64,000 nt of DNA from a virus. Below, one piece after another: positions 63,798 to 64,000 of this stretch. Every line of letters starts with the position of its first letter. Position 1 is the stretch's first letter. Location of the stretch: IMG/VR virus record IMGVR_UViG_3300020213_000023, positions 1-64,000 of that record; one strand, written 5' to 3'. Under the pieces are notes generated by a model. That model saw only the letters and a program-made list of their open reading frames with translations, was not told the DNA's origin and ran no database searches. The position numbers and the translations under genes are program-made.

Positions 63798-64000
63798 CTG
63801 CGCGCAGGGCGGCCGTTGCCACCGCCGCTCATGCCAGCCGCGGTCGACATCGCTTCGTTGTACGCCTCCTTGGCCTTGGCGTTGTCGACGGTCGACTTGG
63901 CCAGCTCGGTCTGCGCGGTGAGCGCGTTGACCAGCTGCGTCTTGGTCGATGCCAGCTCGCTCTTGAGCGACTCGATGGTCTGCCCGTGGTGCGCGATGTC
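63794..64000 (-). CDS. Partial gene: coiled-coil protein, C-terminal end
   Basis: The last 68 residues of a leftward gene: HHGQTIESLKSELASTKTQL onward, a helical coiled coil ending in GMSGGGNGRPARS. The start is outside the window. The TAG overlaps the TAG of terL on the other strand in a CTAG palindrome. It could be a capsid scaffold or accessory protein. Confidence 0.55.
   Translation of the reverse strand, partial: DIAHHGQTIESLKSELASTKTQLVNALTAQTELAKSTVDNAKAKEAYNEAMSTAAGMSGGGNGRPARS

Noticed and set aside
1-64000. CRISPR arrays, insertion sequences, integrase or attachment sites
   Set aside because: I found no spaced direct repeats of CRISPR type, no transposase or recombinase motifs and no tRNA-flanked att-like repeat. 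The only clear direct repeats are inside the tape measure gene.

Overview
The window looks like part of the genome of a large, strictly lytic tailed dsDNA bacteriophage with a contractile tail (myovirus morphology), GC-rich at roughly 55-60 percent by eye. The evidence is a phage-type large terminase, a tape-measure gene preceded by a frameshifted tail chaperone pair, gp25-like and J-like baseplate proteins, a beta-helical tail fibre, and a dense field of tiny zinc-binding phage proteins. I see no integrase, repressor module or ribosomal genes. The host cannot be named from sequence alone. Class II (B12-dependent) ribonucleotide reductase and ThyX suggest an aerobic or facultative bacterium that uses flavin-dependent thymidylate synthesis. 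A cysteine motif like that of WhiB proteins is a weak hint of an actinobacterial host.

Left part (1-30 kb). Apart from thyX, everything reads leftward (minus strand). It is a tightly packed early/accessory region of about 65 small genes, most of 50-150 codons, joined by ATGA/GTGA stop-start overlaps and good AGGAGG-type ribosome sites. Many encode CxxC zinc-binding proteins. A recurrent C-terminal [VL]TCxxC[LI] motif marks one paralogous family, and a W[TS]F[VL]GP signature marks another. The recognisable enzymes serve nucleotide supply and replication: MazG-like hydrolase fused to a phage domain, ThyX, dNMP kinase, RNase HII and a DinG-type helicase. There are also a GHKL ATPase, a Gp88-like protein, a GNAT-like protein, small HTH proteins, an RlpA-like cell-wall protein, tRNA-Glu(UUC) and tRNA-Lys(UUU). 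At least three small genes appear to be broken by single-base frameshifts.

Middle (30-50.4 kb). After a divergent promoter region, a rightward virion operon runs: tail assembly chaperone with a clear -1 programmed frameshift (A AAU UUC followed by a hairpin), tape measure with near-identical internal repeats, tail/baseplate proteins, a 1180-residue hub with an embedded transglycosylase-like domain, a sigma-factor-like protein, a small protein and an M23 endopeptidase sharing a C-terminal tail, gp25-like wedge, J-like protein, a further wedge protein and a beta-helix fibre.

Right part (50.4-64 kb). Strands alternate. Leftward genes are two small proteins, class II RNR, a RuvC-like resolvase, a zinc-finger protein, a DUF932-like protein, a metallopeptidase/VWA protein and a MoxR-type AAA+ ATPase. 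Rightward genes are two probable virion genes, two unknown genes and terL. The window ends inside a leftward coiled-coil gene. The MoxR ATPase and VWA protein look like a co-chaperone pair of the RavA-ViaA type placed around the packaging genes.
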